64,000 nt of DNA, from the NCBI GenBank assembly GCA_037892935.1, contig JAYXKI010000007.1, positions 558,001-622,000 of the forward strand, given 5' to 3'. Source of the stretch: Phlebopus portentosus (lineage: Eukaryota > Basidiomycota > Agaricomycetes > Boletales > Boletinellaceae). The notes below the pieces were generated by a model. That model saw only the letters and a program-made list of their open reading frames with translations, was not told where the DNA came from and did not search any database. A program made the position numbers and the translations under genes. Of the stretch, positions 62,910 through 64,000 are shown piece after piece. Position 1 is the first letter of the stretch. The number at the start of each line of letters is the position of its first letter.

Positions 62910-63654
62910 CCGACATACATAGACCGATTAAACACCAGAGCTTTTCCTTTTTACTCTCGTCGTGTCTTCGAGTTGCTATTATTTTGTCTGTTGTTGTCAC
63001 TGTCAGCGATGTATCAGTGTCTTGTACATTAATATCATCTGCAAAAAAAAAGCCGACATACTATCCCATGCACCTTCTCAAGAAACAAGGATCCTTGAAA
63101 TTTGTTCTATGGCTGCATAAATGCGAGGTACACGGTAAACCCGACCTGTGATACATACATACATATGTACGATACATATCAACGAAGTGCAATGCAATGA
63201 ACGCAATGATCATTGATCATACAAACAAACAAACAAACAAACAAAGTCCCAAAAAGTGAATGAACTAAAAATAATGAAAGGCTACATGCTTGCTCGTTTT
63301 CGTAGTCATAGCGCAAGTTGAATTGGAGTTGTTACGGGCTACACATCATACGTTCTTTTGCTCGATTTGCTTGCTTTTTTTTCGTCCTCGAAGGGGAGGA
63401 TACAAGATGTGATGAACGTTAGGCGGGGAGAAGAGGGAGGGAGTTAGGGGAGAAAAGACGGGGAAGTAATACAGGGGTAAGTGGAGGAAGGAAAGGGGAA
63501 GAAGGGAAAGTGGCACAGCAGCAAGTAGGGAAAAGGACTGTGACGGGTATCCACAAGAAAAACGAAGGACAAAGATCAAGATATGGACCAAAGACAAGAC
63601 GAAGTCGCTCAAGAAAGCGATCCGTTAAAAGGTGACGGTGAAGATAATAGTTTT
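62910..63654. other. 3' spacer right of H2A
   Basis: This spacer contains the H2A 3' region, an ACAA microsatellite and a purine-rich tract (63410-63560). The gene to the right also ends here. No motif-bearing frame was found. Confidence 0.45.
63221..63245. repeat. (ACAA)n microsatellite
   Basis: Six uninterrupted ACAA units lie just after a short palindromic TGATCATTGATCA segment in the H2A 3' spacer. Confidence 0.85.
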
Positions 63655-64000
63655 CTAATCGTCCTCGTCCTCGTCCCTACTCTCAACAGAGACGGAGCCA
63701 AACCCAAGTAGGGGCGCGTTCCCCTCCTCGACTTCCCCCGCATCGATGTCCTTCTCCAGGTCTACTTTCTCAAACTCGTCAGTCACTTCACTAACGCCTC
63801 CTCCCTCCCCTCCTCCCTCGCCCTCAACATTCCCTCCTCCGCCTTCACTCATGTCCACATCCCCATTCCCATTCCCATTCCCACTCCCATTCTTCTCTCT
63901 CCCCACCCTCGCCCGGAGCATCCTCACCTCCCTCTTCAGCGCCTCGATATACTCGTCCCTCCTCTCCACCCGTCCCTTCAAAAGGCGAATATACTCGTTC
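63655..64000 (-). CDS. Unidentified gene, C-terminal end only
   Basis: The frame is open from the right edge down to the stop at 63655-63657, so only the last about 114 residues are visible and the 5' part lies outside the window. The segment begins NEYIRLLKGRVERRDEYIEA and continues LKREVRMLRARVG, a heptad-like charged helix suited to a coiled coil. Then come a GNGNGNG run (encoded by a hexamer repeat around 63862-63892), Gly/Glu-rich low complexity, and an acidic tail ending in ESRDEDEDD. I do not recognise the family. A coiled-coil protein or leucine-zipper-type regulator are possibilities but nothing decides between them. Confidence 0.6.
   Translation of the reverse strand, partial: NEYIRLLKGRVERRDEYIEALKREVRMLRARVGREKNGSGNGNGNGDVDMSEGGGGNVEGEGGGEGGGVSEVTDEFEKVDLEKDIDAGEVEEGNAPLLGFGSVSVESRDEDEDD

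Overview
The window is a stretch of nuclear chromosome from a filamentous fungus, most likely a basidiomycete of the Agaricomycetes type. The evidence is dense housekeeping genes broken by many GT-AG introns of about 45-75 nt, CTGAC/CTAAC-like branch sites, very short exons, and protein families such as a Zn2Cys6 regulator, Pma1, Swp1 and a CmcJ-like relic. No bacterial features, CRISPR array or virus were seen.

Layout. 1-2.9 kb: no gene, only diverged tandem repeats. 2.9-4.0 kb: a Gdt1-type Mn/Ca transporter (+). 4-10.4 kb: mostly empty, with a broken CmcJ-like oxidoreductase relic (about 4.9-5.15 kb) and a five-exon Zn2Cys6 regulator (-, 7692-8807). 10.45-17.3 kb: separase (+). 18-20.6 kb: phosphatidylinositol-4-phosphate 5-kinase (+). 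21.3-23.5 kb: a decayed non-LTR retrotransposon (-). 23.55-30.24 kb: UDP-glucose:glycoprotein glucosyltransferase ending in KDEL (+). 31.2-34.5 kb: plasma-membrane H+-ATPase (-). 34.5-43.2 kb: gene-poor. 43.2-48.4 kb: condensin HEAT subunit Cnd1/Ycs4 (-). 49.1-51.4 kb: cytochrome P450 (+). 51.8 kb: tRNA-Cys(GCA). 52.2-53.2 kb: oligosaccharyltransferase subunit Swp1/ribophorin II (-). 53.5-58.5 kb: three tandem paralogous short-chain dehydrogenases (-). 59-59.6 kb: ribosomal protein uL15/L27a (-). About 60-60.7 kb: RNA polymerase II subunit Rpb11 (+). 60.9-62.0 kb: Atp10 (-). 62.1-62.9 kb: histone H2A (+). 63.65-64 kb: the C-terminal end of an unidentified gene running off the right edge (-).

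Most genes are unrelated housekeeping genes rather than one pathway. Recurrent themes are mitotic chromosome mechanics (separase, condensin, H2A) and ER glycoprotein folding and N-glycosylation (UGGT, Swp1). The P450, the three dehydrogenases and the CmcJ-like relic are the accessory part.

The most distinctive observations concern gene architecture. H2A has an ATG-only first exon followed by a 10-nt microexon. In RPB11 the start codon is assembled by splicing, and the same junction closes an upstream ORF in an ATGA overlap. The catalytic end of UGGT is cut into six tiny exons, including ones of 12 and 13 nt. I reconstructed splice sites by eye. The full exon sums of RPB11, H2A, the regulator, uL15, Gdt1 and Pma1 are multiples of three, which supports those models. 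No strong evidence of a previously unknown multi-gene system was found.
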